A DNA stretch of 64,000 bases from Marinirhabdus gelatinilytica (GCF_003353425.1 NZ_QRAO01000001.1:372001-436000), one strand, 5' to 3'; shown: positions 51,024 to 60,609, counted from the stretch's first letter. Translations and numbers: made by a program. Notes: generated from the letters alone by a model not told the origin.

Positions 51024-52688
51024 TTGAAAACAATAGCTGAAAGTGCCTTTAACCACAATGGCGACCTAGAATATACATTAGAGCTTGCCAGAGCAGCCAA
51101 AGAGGCGGGAGCCGATTATTTTACCGTACAGGTAATGGATGTCGCCGCGTTTTGTGTTGAAGATTATAGCAAGTACGAGATTTATGAAAACAACACGCTG
51201 TCTTTTAAGGAATGGAGCCAAGTGTTTGCATATTGTAAAAAATTAGACCTACCCGTGATCCCCTGTGTGCTGGACATTCCCTCATTCGATTTTTGTTATG
51301 GGGAAGGCTATCGGTTTTTAAAACTTCATGCTACAGACATTACCAACAAAACGATGTTGGACAAGATGGCAACTTACAAGGATGTAACGTTCATACTGGA
51401 AACCCAATGCGCTACAAATTTGGAGATAAAATTTGCATTGGACATCATTGGCGATCAGGTGGAGTGCCTTATGCACGGTTTCAGTAATTATCCTACCGAG
51501 GTGGAAGACCTGAACCTGAATGCGCTGGATTATTTCAAGAATGAATACCCACAATACAGTACAGGATTAGCAGACCATTCCCTGGACACGGCAAATATAC
51601 CTTTAATGGCGCTGGCAAAAGGCTGTGAATATCTGGAAAAGCACATCACCCTAACCCGAAACAACCGTAAGTTCGATTATCAAGTATCGTTATATCCCCA
51701 CGAATTTGCTGTAATGGTACAACAACTAAAGCATTATCAACAAGCGTTGGGCGATTACAAAAAACACCCTACAAAAACAGAACTTCCCTACCGGGATGTA
51801 ATGTATAAAAAAGTACTGGGTGGTGGTGATTTCAAAAGAGCAGATGCTGGGGTAGATTATATCACACACCAATTCAACAATTTTAAAAGGGCAGATGTTG
51901 GCATTGCGCTCATAGCCCGCTTAAAGTCTAAAAGATTGCCGTTAAAGGTGCTTAAACCATTTGGCGGGACCAATATTATAGACTTTCTATACAAACGCCT
52001 GCAAACAGCAAAGAAGGTCAAAGACGTGTTTCTCTCAACATCGACCCTTGCCGAAGATACGTCCTTGGCAGAGGTGGGACAACAGAACGGGCACAAGGTG
52101 TACCGTGGCCACGCCGTTTCGGTACTAGACAGAATGTTGGAGCTTTCTTTGCAGGAACAGTGGGGCGCTGTTTTTAGAGTAACGGGCGACAACCCGTTTA
52201 CAGATCCGGAGTTGGTGGACGAAATGATAATGCTTATGGTTGAGAACGATCTGGATTATGTACGGGCCAACAATGTTCCCTTTGGTGTCTCTGCTGAACT
52301 GTTCAGCACCAAATACCTTTGGAACCTCTATCTACATATGGACAATCCTATGCATTCAGAATACCTCACGCTCTTTATTTTGAACGACAAAGAAGCCCAG
52401 AAAGGATGTATCGATATTGTTTCTGAAGTTGAAGACCTTAAATACATCAACCTTTCGGTAGATTACCAAGAAGATTATGATAGAGCCCTGAAACTTGCAA
52501 CTGCATTGGACGCAACCCAATTAAAAACCTGTACGTTGAAGGACATAACGGGTGTCATAGATTCCTTTAAAAGAGAAGACAAAACCAAGCTCATTAAACT
52601 TCCCGAGGGAGAAGATGTGCCATTTTCAGAGTTTTTGGAAAGGCTAGAGGAACAAGACTACATAATCAGAAAAAAAATTACGCTTTAA
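51024..52688 (+). CDS. Fusion: NeuB-type sialate synthase domain + SpsF-like cytidylyltransferase
   Basis: 554 residues. The first about 270 residues form a NeuB TIM-barrel: AESAFNHNGD at the start, HGFSNYPTEV and the metal-site phrase TGLADHSLDT. After a short linker in which FKRAD appears twice, the second half (about 295-540) is an SpsF/NeuA-type nucleotidyltransferase: ARLKSKRLPLKVLKPFGG, YRGHAVSVLDRM, FRVTGDNPFTDPELVD. The usual C-terminal SAF antifreeze-like domain of NeuB is missing, replaced by the transferase. One polypeptide may thus both make and activate a nonulosonic-type sugar. Start TTG at 51024. Which sugar is unknown. Confidence 0.85.
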   Translation: MKTIAESAFNHNGDLEYTLELARAAKEAGADYFTVQVMDVAAFCVEDYSKYEIYENNTLSFKEWSQVFAYCKKLDLPVIPCVLDIPSFDFCYGEGYRFLKLHATDITNKTMLDKMATYKDVTFILETQCATNLEIKFALDIIGDQVECLMHGFSNYPTEVEDLNLNALDYFKNEYPQYSTGLADHSLDTANIPLMALAKGCEYLEKHITLTRNNRKFDYQVSLYPHEFAVMVQQLKHYQQALGDYKKHPTKTELPYRDVMYKKVLGGGDFKRADAGVDYITHQFNNFKRADVGIALIARLKSKRLPLKVLKPFGGTNIIDFLYKRLQTAKKVKDVFLSTSTLAEDTSLAEVGQQNGHKVYRGHAVSVLDRMLELSLQEQWGAVFRVTGDNPFTDPELVDEMIMLMVENDLDYVRANNVPFGVSAELFSTKYLWNLYLHMDNPMHSEYLTLFILNDKEAQKGCIDIVSEVEDLKYINLSVDYQEDYDRALKLATALDATQLKTCTLKDITGVIDSFKREDKTKLIKLPEGEDVPFSEFLERLEEQDYIIRKKITL

Positions 52689-52689
52689 A

Positions 52690-54513
52690 ATGAAGTATTT
52701 CCTAACCGTTTTATTGTGTGTAGTGAGCATAACCAGCCTTTTATCCCAAGAACATATCTGGGATACCAATATGGACTTTACTACTGAAAATATAATGAAG
52801 GTTGTTGGGAATACACCTAAAACTATATATATATCACAAACAGTTCTTGTAAGGGACAGTGTTATAGTCCCAAAAAACATTACCCTTCAATTTACAAGAG
52901 AAGGCAAATTCCGTATTGCCAATGAGGCGACACGTCTCATTGTAAACGGCCCGATAAAAGCAGGAATACAGCATATTTTTGATGTGGGGGCCCAGGCAGT
53001 AACCTCTTACAGGTTTGAGTCGGTATCGAATATTAAAATGTCTCAGACAAACATATTCTATCCAGAATGGTGGGGTATATTTCCCGATATTATTCCTGGT
53101 CAAAATGGAGATACAGGATCAAACATAAGACACCACCTATTTATGAAAGAAATGATGCTGGATATTGCCGCATCTGGAGGCGGAACATTGCAATTTTCTG
53201 AAGGTGCTTATTATATTAGGGACATTGTTATAGACTCAAACAATATTACCGTACTCGGCAAGGGCAAAAAGACAATACTGCGTCACGATAGAACAAATTT
53301 TGGCACTTCTACAAGGCGGGGCGGAATTTTCACGATACAAGGTCCAACATTAGAAAAATACTATAGTAAGGTCTTTCCGGAAGGAGCAGTACTTGCAGGC
53401 AATTTTTTATATGATAAAGAACAATATCCCATAAGGAACATAGTAGTTAAAAACTTGGCAATTGAGTGGCACCCTGAATCTTCTAGAGAAGACCCAACAA
53501 TGAATGGCCTTACTGTAGTGAACTCTATTAACGTAAAAGTAGAAAATGTTCACGTAGATCTTGCTGGGGCAAATAGAGCATTTTATGTAGGGAGTATCTT
53601 TGATGGTGATGTAACTGAAAATGTTACTATTAAAAATTCAACAGGGATCAATTGCAGGACAGGTGTGTTTATTGTCCACGGATATGACAATAAAGATTTT
53701 ATAAGAAATAAGATGTCTTTAGGAAACATTGTAATTGAAAACAATACATTTGATCTGGTTGACCTCCCTGACCTAAATCTTAAAAATGATCATATAGTCC
53801 TAAAATATGTAGACACATACAAAACGGGAATCTATTTTATTGGTAATGAATTCACAGAAAGTTTTATGTTAGGAAACAGTTTTATTGAGCGCAACATGGG
53901 TCCAGTGAAAATAGTGAACAATACTTTTAATAATGTGGATATGGGCATACGTTCTTGGCTTCCTGGCAAAGACAAAAGAAAAAATTATAACCAAAAAGTT
54001 ACTATAGACAACAATACGTTCAACAATTTTCGATATTTTGGGATTATAGTGCCATTTTCTGAAGCAGTTATAAAAAATAACATCTTCCGTGTAAATCAAA
54101 TAACACCAGTACCCCAAGAATTTACCGATGCAAATGAAGAAGCTTTTATCGCTAGTGCTATACATATTGCAAAATCGCCTTGGAGGATATTCAAATCTAG
54201 ACAAGGACCAATGGATGTTGTAATAGAAAACAATAAAATTGAAGGGTGTTATCTTGGTGTAACGCCAATTGTAGTTCAACCCAATAACGATGGTACTGTG
54301 AAATTAATCAACAATGAAATTAGTTATGACGGTAGTTGTTCCACCCCCCAAAATGATATTGTAGTGACAACAAGCCGAAGAAAATTTCGCACAAAAAAAG
54401 CCACCATTTTTTTAGAAAATAATACAAGGGACACCAGCAACCAAAATAAAGAGAAGGCATCTATTTTTTTAGATGTCAAAAGAGAAAAGCACATTACACT
54501 TATAGAACGATAA
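52690..54513 (+). CDS. Secreted right-handed parallel beta-helix protein
   Basis: 607 residues, with a signal peptide (MKYFLTVLLCVVSITSLLSQ). The body has repeated short strands such as IVIENNTFDLVD, VKIVNNTFNNVDMG and VTIDNNTFNNFRYFG spaced about 25 residues, plus INVKVENVHVD. This is the pectate-lyase/tailspike parallel beta-helix (NTF-type turn) pattern. Such folds serve as polysaccharide lyases, epimerases or binders. It sits inside the glycan operon between two NeuB genes; the start is 2 bases after the previous stop. No catalytic residues could be assigned with confidence. Confidence 0.8.
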   Translation: MKYFLTVLLCVVSITSLLSQEHIWDTNMDFTTENIMKVVGNTPKTIYISQTVLVRDSVIVPKNITLQFTREGKFRIANEATRLIVNGPIKAGIQHIFDVGAQAVTSYRFESVSNIKMSQTNIFYPEWWGIFPDIIPGQNGDTGSNIRHHLFMKEMMLDIAASGGGTLQFSEGAYYIRDIVIDSNNITVLGKGKKTILRHDRTNFGTSTRRGGIFTIQGPTLEKYYSKVFPEGAVLAGNFLYDKEQYPIRNIVVKNLAIEWHPESSREDPTMNGLTVVNSINVKVENVHVDLAGANRAFYVGSIFDGDVTENVTIKNSTGINCRTGVFIVHGYDNKDFIRNKMSLGNIVIENNTFDLVDLPDLNLKNDHIVLKYVDTYKTGIYFIGNEFTESFMLGNSFIERNMGPVKIVNNTFNNVDMGIRSWLPGKDKRKNYNQKVTIDNNTFNNFRYFGIIVPFSEAVIKNNIFRVNQITPVPQEFTDANEEAFIASAIHIAKSPWRIFKSRQGPMDVVIENNKIEGCYLGVTPIVVQPNNDGTVKLINNEISYDGSCSTPQNDIVVTTSRRKFRTKKATIFLENNTRDTSNQNKEKASIFLDVKREKHITLIER

Positions 54514-54516
54514 AAT

Positions 54517-55551
54517 ATGACCTACGTAATAGGAGAAATAGGACAAAACCATAACGGCTCGGTAGATATTGCCAAAGCAATCATTGATGTAGTGGCAAGG
54601 CCCGTGTATGACAAACTGTTCGGTAAGGAGCTAAAGCGTATGGACGCTGTAAAGCTTACCAAACGCGATTTAGCACAGGAACTATCGGCCTCACAAATGG
54701 CTAGGCCATACGATACACCCAACAGTTTTGGAAAAACATATGGAGCCCATCGGGAATACCTGGAACTGGATGATGTACAACATTACGATTGTTACCAATA
54801 CGCTAAGGAAAAAGGGCTGGACTTTGTAGAAACGCTCTGCGCCGTAGGTTGCTTGAGCATTCTGAACCATTTTACACCAGACAGACTTAAAGTGGCATCC
54901 AGGGACCTAACCAACCTCCCACTATTGGATGCCTTGGCCCAAACCAAGATCCCCATCATTGTTTCTACGGGTATGGCAGGAGAACGGGAACTGAACGAGG
55001 CATTAGAGACACTCACGAGACATCACGAAGAGATATCTATATTACACTGTGTCTCGCAGTATCCCACAGAGTACGAGAACGTAAACCTGAATACCATTCC
55101 TTACTTACAAGAAAAATACCCGCAATACACCATTGGGTATTCAGACCATACGGTAGGTATAGCCACACCTGTTGCGGCAGTGGCCATGGGCGCAAAAATT
55201 CTGGAAAAACACATCACCCTGGACCGTCAGATGAAAGGAACGGACCAAGCAGGATCGTTAGAGATTGATGGTATCTACCGTATGATGCGCGACATAAGAA
55301 ACCTAGAGCTTTCCTTTGGTACCAAAGAAATTAAAATTGAAGACTCTGTTAAAGCAGCGCGCGAAAAACTAGAGCGGTCTATAGCCACATTACGAGCCTT
55401 GCCAGAAGGTCATATCATTACCTTAGATGATATCCATCTATTAAGCCCTGGAGATGGTATAAAATGGATGGATAAAGCTGAGGTGTTAGGAAAGAAATTA
55501 AAAAATGCCATGCCCAAGGATGAGATTATTTACAAAAGCAAACTGCACTAA
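54517..55551 (+). CDS. N-acetylneuraminate synthase family protein (NeuB-like)
   Basis: 344 residues, full NeuB architecture: TIM-barrel (MTYVIGEIGQNHNGSVD, KVASRDLTNLP, HCVSQYPTEYENVNL, YSDHTVGIATP) followed by a C-terminal SAF domain (about 285-344, ERSIATLRALPEGHII). It condenses phosphoenolpyruvate with a hexosamine-type sugar to make a nonulosonic acid (sialic, legionaminic or pseudaminic type). Unlike the fused paralogue, it keeps the SAF domain. It begins 4 bases after the beta-helix stop and its TAATG stop/start overlaps the phosphatase by one base. Confidence 0.9.
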   Translation: MTYVIGEIGQNHNGSVDIAKAIIDVVARPVYDKLFGKELKRMDAVKLTKRDLAQELSASQMARPYDTPNSFGKTYGAHREYLELDDVQHYDCYQYAKEKGLDFVETLCAVGCLSILNHFTPDRLKVASRDLTNLPLLDALAQTKIPIIVSTGMAGERELNEALETLTRHHEEISILHCVSQYPTEYENVNLNTIPYLQEKYPQYTIGYSDHTVGIATPVAAVAMGAKILEKHITLDRQMKGTDQAGSLEIDGIYRMMRDIRNLELSFGTKEIKIEDSVKAAREKLERSIATLRALPEGHIITLDDIHLLSPGDGIKWMDKAEVLGKKLKNAMPKDEIIYKSKLH

Positions 55552-56072
55552 TGGCATTACCCAAACTTGTGATAACCGATATTGATGGCGTCTGGACAGA
55601 CGGCAGTATGTATTACGATGATATCAACCAAGAATTTAAACGCTTTAACACAAGCGACAGTGTTGGAGTGCTGTTTTTAAAATATCTTGAAGTACCCTTG
55701 GTTATTATGACGGGGGAAAACACACAAATTGTACAACGAAGAGCAGAAAAATTAAAAATTTCTGAAGTGCATTTAGGTGTAAAAAACAAGTTAAAACTTG
55801 CCAAAGAAGTTTGTAGGCAATATAAGATTACCTTAGCTGAAGTAGGTTTTATTGGCGACGACATTAATGATTTAGAATTACTTCAACAAGTAGGGTTTAG
55901 TGCAGTGCCCAGCAATGCCCCACAGTACGTAAAAGACAAAGTAGATTTAGTACTACAAACTAAAGGTGGTGATGGTGCTTTCCGGGAATTCGTGGAGCAT
56001 TTGGTTTTTAAATACAGCAGTATCGAAACAATGCTTCAGCTCTATTATAAAGAAAAAAACTTGAGACAATAA
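55551..56072 (+). CDS. KdsC-like HAD phosphatase
   Basis: 173 residues of the KdsC/NeuB-associated HAD family without a cap domain. Motifs are VITDIDGVWTDGSMYYD at residues 7-23 (DxDGxxTDG), VIMTGENTQIV near 52, and GFIGDDINDLELL near 100. It removes a phosphate from the sugar acid, for instance an N-acylneuraminate-9-phosphate or similar. It directly follows the NeuB gene (TAATG overlap), which favours the nonulosonate rather than KDO role. Its C-terminus is intact. Confidence 0.9.
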   Translation: MALPKLVITDIDGVWTDGSMYYDDINQEFKRFNTSDSVGVLFLKYLEVPLVIMTGENTQIVQRRAEKLKISEVHLGVKNKLKLAKEVCRQYKITLAEVGFIGDDINDLELLQQVGFSAVPSNAPQYVKDKVDLVLQTKGGDGAFREFVEHLVFKYSSIETMLQLYYKEKNLRQ

Positions 56073-56090
56073 GACCTCTTGTAAAAAACT

Positions 56091-57545
56091 ATGGAAAAAA
56101 AGCAAGGCAAACTCGCTAGAAACGCCGCTATTTATAGCATTTTTAGCTTGTTACAACGTGGTCTGGGCTTTTTTTTGCTTCCGGTATATACCACGGTCTT
56201 AGCTACCGAACAGTTGGGTATCATAAGTACAGCTACTGCGGTAATCTCTTTTTTGGTATTGTTGTTTGGGCTTTCTTTTAGGGGGTCTACTGCCTATTAT
56301 TATTACGAGTATAAAGATGAAAACCTGCCATATCTCAAGAAGTTGTACGGTACGAGCGTTGTTTTTGTTATACTGTGTTCCCTCGGGGGAATCGTGCTGT
56401 TGCTGCTTACCAAACACTGGGTTTTAAATACCCTGTTTGAAAACATCCCTTTCTATCCCTACGTGCTCTTGGCACTGGCCAGTATTTTTTTACAACCGCT
56501 CTATTTTTACTACCAATCTATCTTAAAAGCCAAACAAAAAGCCAAAAGGGCCTCGTTTTTGGATTTTGTGTATTTCGCCGTAATGATTGGTCTTACCTTA
56601 GTGCTCATTCTAGGGTTTAATTTTCGGGCAGAGGGTGCCCTATTAGCCAATGCCGTGGCAAGCCTGCTCGTTTTTTGTATAAGTGTAGTAGGGCTATGGG
56701 AAGAAATCACACTTTGCTTTGTTCCCGCAATTTTAAAGAAAGTACTCAAATACTCATTGCCACTATTGCCCCACAACCTATCGGGTTGGGCTATGAACAT
56801 GGTAGACCGTGTTATGTTAAATGCCATAAACTCACTGAGCGTTGTTGCTCTGTTCGATGTAGGTTCGCAAATAGGAAAGGTAGTAAACATGATTTCCCTT
56901 GGGGTAAACTCTGCTTATGCCCCTTGGTTTTTTGACCAAGTAAAGAACAATGCCAACAGCAAAAAGAATATTGTTTCTGTAACCGAGAAAATAGTTATCC
57001 TCTATACGGTGGTAGCTGTGTGTGTAAGTTGGATCGCTCCAGAATTATTGCAACTCATAAGTAAACCTGCCTATCATGAATCGTGGACAGTTACCCCGCT
57101 CATCGCTATGGCATTTGTGATAAATGGCTTTTATTTTACCTTCAGCAGTGTGTTTTTTTTGGAGAAAACCAAATACCTTCCTTTTTTGACCCTAAGCGGC
57201 GCAGCGGTAAACATTGCCCTCAATTATTTTTTGATCCAGGAATACGGCTTTATGGGCGCTGCTATCGCAAGCTTATGCACAAAGATTTTCTTTACTGCGC
57301 TTACCTATTACTTTAGCCAGAGTATATTTTACATCCCTTATAATCTCAAGGTTATTTTACTGGTTATTGCCACAGGGGGAGCCCTTTCTTCCCTGCCTTA
57401 TATAATCCAACCCTATATTATTGGATACAATCTATTGCTGGTGACAGGTATAAAGTTGTTAATTCTAGCTATTTTTGGGGGGTATTTTGCATTTAAAAAC
57501 CTACAAACCATAAAAAGTTATCTAAAACCGAACAATGGTCCTTAA
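56091..57545 (+). CDS. Polysaccharide flippase, Wzx-type
   Basis: 484 residues with about 14 hydrophobic segments, of the MATE-like oligosaccharide flippase family (Wzx). The start KLARNAAIYSIFSLLQRGLGF is characteristic. It should move the lipid-linked repeat unit to the periplasmic face, and with the Wzy-like proteins downstream and the Wzz-like protein upstream it indicates a Wzx/Wzy-dependent route. The next gene overlaps its end by 11 bases. There is no unusual residue. Confidence 0.93.
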   Translation: MEKKQGKLARNAAIYSIFSLLQRGLGFFLLPVYTTVLATEQLGIISTATAVISFLVLLFGLSFRGSTAYYYYEYKDENLPYLKKLYGTSVVFVILCSLGGIVLLLLTKHWVLNTLFENIPFYPYVLLALASIFLQPLYFYYQSILKAKQKAKRASFLDFVYFAVMIGLTLVLILGFNFRAEGALLANAVASLLVFCISVVGLWEEITLCFVPAILKKVLKYSLPLLPHNLSGWAMNMVDRVMLNAINSLSVVALFDVGSQIGKVVNMISLGVNSAYAPWFFDQVKNNANSKKNIVSVTEKIVILYTVVAVCVSWIAPELLQLISKPAYHESWTVTPLIAMAFVINGFYFTFSSVFFLEKTKYLPFLTLSGAAVNIALNYFLIQEYGFMGAAIASLCTKIFFTALTYYFSQSIFYIPYNLKVILLVIATGGALSSLPYIIQPYIIGYNLLLVTGIKLLILAIFGGYFAFKNLQTIKSYLKPNNGP

Positions 57546-58872
57546 GAATGTCCTGCAAGAAATTGAAAGTGAATATGCGGTTGAGAGCATTATTTTAAGT
57601 GACGGTACTCCTGTTTGGCCGTTATTAAGGCAGGCGATTTATTTCAAAATACAGCAAAAGAAGGTTCAGTATAGCAACAAGCTTCGAACACGGAACAAAA
57701 AACAGTTGCTCAAGAATTTTTTTTATGGATTTCCCCATGTCTTTCAACTTAAAAAGTTTCAATTTATATTTTTTAACAATACAGATAAGCGCGTTCTTAT
57801 AAACAATACATATTTTGATATCTTTCAAGATGCTTGGGCAGATAAGGTAGGCCAAAGGAAAAGTTTTTTTATAGAGTGGGCCAAACAAGCACACTTGCCT
57901 AAAGACAGAGTGCATTCCGAAAATGTAACATCAGACCTTCCTTTTAAACTGGTGGTGGGGATTGTGAGTAAATTCAAAACAATCTCAATCAAAAACGAAC
58001 ATCTTCTCAAGGAAATTTTAACACAACAAGGAATTTCCTTTGACTATTCAAAAGAACTAAAATCAAAACTGGCCGAGATTTCTGTTTTTTCCAGACTCTT
58101 TAAAATAATGGAGCCCAAAGCTATTTTTGTGTTGAGTAGTTTTACCAAAATAGGAGTGGTGAGAGCTGCAAAACAATTGGCTATTCCCGTATTTGAACCT
58201 CAGCATGGTTTTATTGGCGATACCCATCCCTTTTACCATGCCCTTAAAAAATTTCCAGATTTCTATCCAGATGTTTTATTAAGCTTTGGTGCTTCTGAAA
58301 AGATTATAAATAAGAGAACACTTGTTTTTTCTTCTGAAAATATAATTCCAACAGGCAGTTTACAGCTAGATTTGGTACAAGAAAGAGCACTCCCTGATAA
58401 ACTGAAAGAGCTTAAGGCAAAATATAGACTATTGTTTTGTGTAACACTTCAGGCAATAAAAGATAAAGAAATACTCTCTTGGGTAGAAGGCCAAGCAAAA
58501 TCCAATAAGGATTGGCTCTTTATTGTTAAGCCCAAGCAACCAAACTTTACTCTTTCCCTCTATACTTCAACAGCAAATGTTATTACTTTGTCAGAGATCT
58601 CCACCTACGATGTGTTGAAAGCGAGTGATTATAATATTACAATCTTCTCAACCACTGTGATTGAAGGAATATTTTTGAAGGCAAAGCCCTTGCTGTATAA
58701 TGTTGATGATTTACCAAAGAAATATTTTGACTTGTCCACAAGCACTATTGCCCTTATCAACAACGGGGAACCAATAACAGAAAAACACCTAGACAAAAAA
58801 GGGAATTTTACAACCCCTTATTTTGTGAGTGGATATTTTAAAAATGTTGAAAGCGCATCGCTATGTTTTTAA
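57535..58872 (+). CDS. GT-B-like surface-polysaccharide glycosyltransferase (unassigned)
   Basis: 445 residues without signal peptide. The phrases FEPQHGFIGDTHPFYH near 220 and TIFSTTVIEGIFLKAKPLLYN near 385 resemble the C-terminal GT-B active site of capsule-type transferases (CDP-glycerol glycerophosphotransferase and polysialyltransferase-like). I cannot name the substrate, and weaker similarity to other families is possible. AT-rich like the arabinofuranose block. It overlaps the flippase stop by 11 bases and the next gene by 10, so it is translated in a chain with them. Confidence 0.65.
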   Translation: MVLKNVLQEIESEYAVESIILSDGTPVWPLLRQAIYFKIQQKKVQYSNKLRTRNKKQLLKNFFYGFPHVFQLKKFQFIFFNNTDKRVLINNTYFDIFQDAWADKVGQRKSFFIEWAKQAHLPKDRVHSENVTSDLPFKLVVGIVSKFKTISIKNEHLLKEILTQQGISFDYSKELKSKLAEISVFSRLFKIMEPKAIFVLSSFTKIGVVRAAKQLAIPVFEPQHGFIGDTHPFYHALKKFPDFYPDVLLSFGASEKIINKRTLVFSSENIIPTGSLQLDLVQERALPDKLKELKAKYRLLFCVTLQAIKDKEILSWVEGQAKSNKDWLFIVKPKQPNFTLSLYTSTANVITLSEISTYDVLKASDYNITIFSTTVIEGIFLKAKPLLYNVDDLPKKYFDLSTSTIALINNGEPITEKHLDKKGNFTTPYFVSGYFKNVESASLCF

Positions 58873-60101
58873 GAAACCTCCTCTTTATACTCTTAATTCT
58901 TCAGCCTTTTATTGATAAATTGGCTCGCAAGGCCGGGTGGAGCATCAATATCTTTAATGAATTGTTGAGTATTGGGGTGTTCTTGGCCTTTATGGTAGTG
59001 CTCATCCACCGGAAAAAACTGAACAGCCTCGCCCTGTTAATGTTTGCTTTTATTGGGTATTGTTGTTTGTTGGTACTGTACAGGGGGGTGTACCCTTTGG
59101 GGTTCTTCCAGGTGGTTATCTATAGCCAGTTTTTCTTTTATTTCTTTTATTTCTTAACACTTTCACGAGAAGAAAAAAATAGGACCATACTATCTTTTAA
59201 AAAAATCATGGCGGTCTTTGTGTACGTAATTGCTATTATTGCAATTTTTGAGGCCAAGGACCACACCACCTTCAGGAACTGGATGGGTGTGCATAGTGTA
59301 AAACGGGGCATCAACTATTTTTACTTGATTTCTTTTTTTGGTTCAGGTCCTAGTTTGGCAATATTTATCACAATATTCGTCGCTTTATGGCATTACTGCC
59401 ATTATGCCCTGAAACAAACCATTAAGAAAAAACATATTTTCAACTTGGTGCTGGCCATTATTTTGGGAGTACTCAGTTTTTCAAGAAAAGAGGTGTTTTT
59501 TATATTTATTTTCTTGGTGTTCTTCCCTTACCCTTCTAGAAACCAGTTGAACAAATGGCTAAAACGGCTTATATTTTTTACCACGTTGTTCACGGGACTT
59601 ATTGTATATTATCTTGCATTCTTTACTTCGGCCAATACGGTTGCTTTAGACAAGGATTATGTGCGTTACAAGATTGTTGACAAATCAGCCGAGATTTATG
59701 CTGACCATTTCCCCTGGGGATCAGGTCCGGGAACTTGGGGCTCTAGAGTATCTCTTTGGACCCAGCATATATATGAACAGTATAATATTGGGCCAGACCT
59801 ATTAGGTTGGAAACCTGGATCTCAAGGCCCTATTTACGATGCTTTTCTGTTTACATTGTTTACTGAAATAGGAATTGGGATTTTTATTCTATTCCTCTTT
59901 ACCTACAAAATTTTTGAAGCAAAAACAATCACAAAAGATAGTTACGGAAGATTTACCAAGAACTTTCTGATATTATTTTTGTTGGTTTTGGGAATGTTTG
60001 CCCCTATGTTTACCAATAACTTTGGGTTTGTTATCATGGCGTTAACGGCATTAATGATTTCAAACGTATCTTTATTCAAATTCAAAAGATGGTATGCGTA
60101 A
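58863..60101 (+). CDS. Wzy-like O-antigen/capsule polymerase candidate
   Basis: 412 residues with about ten hydrophobic segments and one large extracytoplasmic loop near 270-310 (HFPWGSGPGTWGSRVS), typical of Wzy polymerases. Wzy proteins have poor sequence conservation, so the call rests on topology and location between the glycosyltransferase and an acyltransferase. It overlaps both neighbours (10 and 8 bases). Another polymerase-like gene lies at 62356 and an O-antigen ligase-type gene at 60618, so polymerase and ligase roles cannot be separated by sequence alone. Confidence 0.7.
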   Translation: MFLRNLLFILLILQPFIDKLARKAGWSINIFNELLSIGVFLAFMVVLIHRKKLNSLALLMFAFIGYCCLLVLYRGVYPLGFFQVVIYSQFFFYFFYFLTLSREEKNRTILSFKKIMAVFVYVIAIIAIFEAKDHTTFRNWMGVHSVKRGINYFYLISFFGSGPSLAIFITIFVALWHYCHYALKQTIKKKHIFNLVLAIILGVLSFSRKEVFFIFIFLVFFPYPSRNQLNKWLKRLIFFTTLFTGLIVYYLAFFTSANTVALDKDYVRYKIVDKSAEIYADHFPWGSGPGTWGSRVSLWTQHIYEQYNIGPDLLGWKPGSQGPIYDAFLFTLFTEIGIGIFILFLFTYKIFEAKTITKDSYGRFTKNFLILFLLVLGMFAPMFTNNFGFVIMALTALMISNVSLFKFKRWYA

Positions 60102-60609
60102 ATTGAAGTTAATATTTTACTACTTAATTATATCCAAATTGCCTCATTCAAGACTGTGGAGCGGGTTCAATGGTTTACGTAGATGGTATGTTGCTTCCGT
60201 CCTGAAGATCATGCCAAATGATAAAAATTCCAAATTTGAAAACGGAATCTATATTTCCAACGGCAAAAAAATAAAAATAGGTAGTTACGTGCGAATCAAT
60301 GAACATGTTTTTCTGCAAGGGGAAATAGATATTGGTAACCACGTGATGATTGCCCCTTATACGGCTATTTATACCAAGGCACACCAGCATTCGCAAGTGG
60401 AGGTGCCTATGGTGTTACAAGGTGATTCAAAAACAAAAAAAGTTACGATAGCAAATAACGCCTGGTTGGGGAGAAACGTGGTGGTGTTGCCGGGAATCAC
60501 CATTGGCGAAGGGGCTATCGTGGGAGCAAACTCTGTGGTGACCAAAGATGTAGCCCCATTCTCGATTGTAGGAGGTGTTCCCGCTAAGTTTATCAGGGAA
60601 AGAACATAA
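60094..60609 (+). CDS. Left-handed beta-helix (hexapeptide) acyltransferase
   Basis: 171 residues with hexapeptide repeats (IKIGSYVRINEHVFLQGEI, IGNHVMIAPYTAIYT, GRNVVVLPGITIGEG, GAIVGANSVVTKDV) and the final GGVPAKFIRER typical of the NodL/LacA/maltose-type O-acetyltransferases. Such enzymes acetylate sugars of capsules or O-antigens with acetyl-CoA. It lies in the polymer-assembly part of the locus, so O-acetylation of the glycan is likely. Both ends are short-spaced or overlapping with neighbours. Confidence 0.9.
   Translation: MRKLKLIFYYLIISKLPHSRLWSGFNGLRRWYVASVLKIMPNDKNSKFENGIYISNGKKIKIGSYVRINEHVFLQGEIDIGNHVMIAPYTAIYTKAHQHSQVEVPMVLQGDSKTKKVTIANNAWLGRNVVVLPGITIGEGAIVGANSVVTKDVAPFSIVGGVPAKFIRERT

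Noticed and set aside
36500-60380. Other CACGTG-containing words as further parS sites (37315, 44030, 60340 and similar)
   Set aside because: Their flanks lack the TGTT/AACA arms; only three sites match well.
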